64,000 bases of DNA, from the NCBI RefSeq assembly GCF_014639875.1, contig NZ_BMGD01000002.1, forward strand, positions 1 through 64,000. Direction: 5' to 3'. A model generated the notes under the pieces. It made no database searches. It was given only the letters and a program-made list of their open reading frames with translations, and was not told where the DNA came from. The stretch is from Blastomonas aquatica (GTDB taxonomy: Bacteria; Pseudomonadota; Alphaproteobacteria; Sphingomonadales; Sphingomonadaceae). Position numbers and translations under genes: made by a program. Below, one piece after another: positions 62,176 to 64,000 of this stretch (position 1 is its first letter; each line of letters begins with the position of its first letter).

Positions 62176-63836
62176 TGTGTCGCCTGATGCGCCGGGGTGC
62201 GGCTTCCATCCCGGTCCTCAAGGATCAACTCGGCGGCGCGCCAGCCGATGACCATCGCGGGGCCGTTAGTGTTTCCGGCGGGCGGCACGGGCATCACCGA
62301 GCAATCTACCACGCGCAGGCCTGACACGCCATGAACGCGCAGGCGGCTGTCGACGACGCTGTCGCCTGCGTTGCCCATACGGCATGTGCCCGTGGCGTGG
62401 ATGCCGGGGCTGGTCAGCCATTCGAGCACTTCGCCGATCTGCTCGTCACTCTCGACAGCCGCACCCGGCACGACCTCTTCGCCCACGAAGCGCGCCAATG
62501 CTGGCTGGCGCATGTAACGGCGCACCAGCCGCACCATATCGATCATGAAGGCCTTGTCCGCCGGATCACCCCACCAGTTGGCGTCGATCTCGACATTGTC
62601 GGCGACGTCCGCACTGCAGATGGAGATAGCGCCGCGGCTCTTGGGGCGCAGCGATATCGCGTTGACGGTGATCCCCGGCCTGTCTTCCAGTGCGCCGCGG
62701 CCCGGATCGGCCTTGCGCTCTTCGGACGAGCGCATCGAGAATGGGCCGATGCCGAACTGCACATCGGGCCAGTCCGCAGGCGAGCGCATCGAAAGCAGCG
62801 CGGTAACCTCTGGCGAAGTGTAGGCCATCATGCCCTTGCGGGTGAGATAATAGCGCACGACGTGCGACATCATGCGCCAGCCGGAGAACTCGCGGTTTGC
62901 ACCTTGATCATTGTGCAAGCGATAGGAAATCGAGAACATCGCGTGGTCGGCCAGATTGCGGCCCACTGCAGGCAGATCATGCTTTACCGGCACACCTGCA
63001 CCGGCGAGCACGTCTGCCGGGCCGATTCCGGACAGTTGCAGCAGCTTGGGGCTTTGCACTGCGCCAGCCGACAGGATGACCTCATGCCGCGCTGTGATCG
63101 TGCGGGTGCCATCAGCGGTACGGATGCGCACCCCCGTCGCGCGGCCATTGTCGATCTCGACGCGCTCGACCAAGGTATCGATCATCACCGTCAGGTTGGG
63201 GCGCGCCATCGCGGGCTTGAGAAACGCCTGATAGCTGGAAGCCCGCCGACCCCGCCGATCGACCGTCGCCTGCGTATAGCCGATGCCGGTGGTGCCGGGG
63301 GTGTTGATGTCCTCCAGCCGGGGAAGCCCCATTTCGACGCCCGCTTCGACGGTCGCGGCGATCGCAGGCGACCGATAGGGCAGCTGCGTGATCTGCAACG
63401 GGCCATCGCGCCCTCGCGAGGCGTGCGCGTCTGCGCCTTGATAGCTCTCCATCGCGCGATAGCAGCGCTCGATCTCGGACCAGCGCCATTCGGTGTGGCC
63501 TGCGGCAGCCCAGCCATCGTAATCGGTAGGCATTCCGCGCAGATACCAGGTGCCGTTGGTCGAGCTCGATCCGCCCAGCCCTCGGCCATAAGGCCATACC
63601 TCGCCTTCGGGGCGACCATGCTGGCCTTTCACCGGAAAGTGCCAGAAATGGATGGGGTTGCCGAACATCTTCATGAAGGCGCGCGGCATGTTGACCAGTT
63701 CGGTCTCGTTGGTTCCGCCTGCCTCAATGAGCAGCACCTGCGACTTGCCATCCGCGCTCAGCCGGTCGGCCAGCACGCAGCCAGACGACCCCGCGCCCAC
63801 GATGATATAGTCAAAAACGGTGTCTTGTGCGGTCAT
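62172..63836 (-). CDS. GMC family FAD-dependent oxidoreductase
   Basis: A 554-residue flavoprotein. FAD-binding YIIVGAGSSGCVLADRL, the GMC signature GRGLGGSSSTNGTWYLRG, the second signature AGAVQSPKLLQLSGIG, and the C-terminal active-site region GTCRMG with DSRLRVHGVSGLRVVDCSV. Closest in layout to choline/alcohol dehydrogenase-like members. Start MTAQDTVFDY at 63836. Probably oxidises a sugar or alcohol imported by the upstream transporter. Confidence 0.92.
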   Translation of the reverse strand: MTAQDTVFDYIIVGAGSSGCVLADRLSADGKSQVLLIEAGGTNETELVNMPRAFMKMFGNPIHFWHFPVKGQHGRPEGEVWPYGRGLGGSSSTNGTWYLRGMPTDYDGWAAAGHTEWRWSEIERCYRAMESYQGADAHASRGRDGPLQITQLPYRSPAIAATVEAGVEMGLPRLEDINTPGTTGIGYTQATVDRRGRRASSYQAFLKPAMARPNLTVMIDTLVERVEIDNGRATGVRIRTADGTRTITARHEVILSAGAVQSPKLLQLSGIGPADVLAGAGVPVKHDLPAVGRNLADHAMFSISYRLHNDQGANREFSGWRMMSHVVRYYLTRKGMMAYTSPEVTALLSMRSPADWPDVQFGIGPFSMRSSEERKADPGRGALEDRPGITVNAISLRPKSRGAISICSADVADNVEIDANWWGDPADKAFMIDMVRLVRRYMRQPALARFVGEEVVPGAAVESDEQIGEVLEWLTSPGIHATGTCRMGNAGDSVVDSRLRVHGVSGLRVVDCSVMPVPPAGNTNGPAMVIGWRAAELILEDRDGSRTPAHQATQ

Positions 63837-63844
63837 AATGTCGC

Positions 63845-64000
63845 TCACTGTGCAGCCGCAGCGGCATTGCGCGCGCGGCCCATGAAAAGGAAAACCGCCG
63901 CCGCCAGTACCAGCGCGCTGACGCCCATGATGATGATCGCCGGCTGAAGACCGCCTGCCGTTGCGGCCAGGGCGGAAACGATCGGCGGGCAAACGAATGC
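63845..64000 (-). CDS. MFS-type transporter, C-terminal end only
   Basis: The last 51 codons of a gene that continues beyond the window. It has a hydrophobic helix (IIIMGVSALVLAAAVFLFMG) and a short Ala-rich tail, typical of the end of a major facilitator transporter. Eight bases separate it from the GMC gene, so it is the likely importer of the operon. Assignment rests on a short piece. Confidence 0.5.
   Translation of the reverse strand, partial: AFVCPPIVSALAATAGGLQPAIIIMGVSALVLAAAVFLFMGRARNAAAAAQ

Noticed and set aside
61063-62187. 374-codon plus-strand frame opposite the Gfo/Idh/MocA gene
   Set aside because: Antisense artefact of GC-rich codon use; no domain or ribosome-binding site.
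62331-63947. 538-codon plus-strand open frame opposite the GMC gene
   Set aside because: It mirrors the GMC coding sequence, is rich in Arg/Ala/His without motifs, and GMC motifs on the other strand are complete.

Overview
The window looks like part of a mobile or accessory replicon region from a sphingomonad (Alphaproteobacteria, Sphingomonadales). The reasons are the high-GC coding, the complete trbBCDEJKLFGI conjugation cluster with a TrbK-alt gene and a DUF2274 gene, the S26/TraF-type peptidase, DUF736, DUF2840, DUF6499/DUF2285, DUF6771 and DUF6961 genes typical of sphingomonad plasmids and ICEs, and an exact GAAC-N7-GAAC alphaproteobacterial LexA box. This assignment is inferred from gene families and order, not from a marker gene. 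No rRNA, tRNA or CRISPR array was seen.

Layout. (1) 0-16 kb is a defence-rich region: a CHAT-protease protein (159-2333, -), an IS630-type insertion sequence with a programmed frameshift (2757-3921), a PIN-like nuclease (4327-6252, -), then a restriction-like locus made of a divergent tandem winged-helix gene, a GHKL/MORC-like ATPase, a DUF4420 PD-(D/E)XK nuclease, a Z1-domain helicase and a cytosine-C5 methyltransferase (6851-14303), followed by an opposing HNH endonuclease (14729-15817). (2) 16-19.2 kb is a decaying SOS-linked stretch: an SRAP peptidase, a 38-residue membrane peptide, a LexA-box-driven DUF6771/zinc-protein pair, and wrecks of an Hsp70-like gene, a thermonuclease-like gene and an excalibur-domain gene. 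(3) 19.3-29.7 kb holds two unusual translationally coupled operons on the + strand: a secreted protein, papain-like protease, unknown protein and lipoprotein hydrolase set (19961-23653), and an unknown protein, cyclase-like protein and membrane pentapeptide protein set (26280-29674). A complete IS1595-type transposon (23719-26117, 8-bp target duplication) lies between them and carries a HEPN gene, an HTH gene and two small genes as cargo. (4) 30.5-53.6 kb is the conjugation module: DUF2285, HTH, DUF2840, TraF, DUF736, lytic transglycosylase, RHH protein, coupling protein, MobF relaxase, a RadC-MarR fusion, trbB to trbI, and regulators. Two membrane-anchored LuxR-type regulators bracket the trb genes. 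(5) 54-64 kb is more chromosome-like: an aminotransferase, a secreted CHAT protein, a MITE related to the IS630 copy, a TIR-HD fusion protein, a tyrosine recombinase, and a four-gene carbohydrate-oxidation operon (isomerase, Gfo/Idh/MocA, GMC oxidoreductase, MFS transporter) that runs off the right edge.

Together: the conjugation genes supply DNA processing (RHH, coupling protein, MobF relaxase) and the mating channel (Trb proteins with TraF and the transglycosylase). The accessory genes look like stacked immunity or conflict systems. The strongest candidates for undescribed biology are the TIR-HD fusion, the cyclase-like/membrane operon, the secreted protease/lipoprotein operon and the HEPN-carrying IS1595 transposon.
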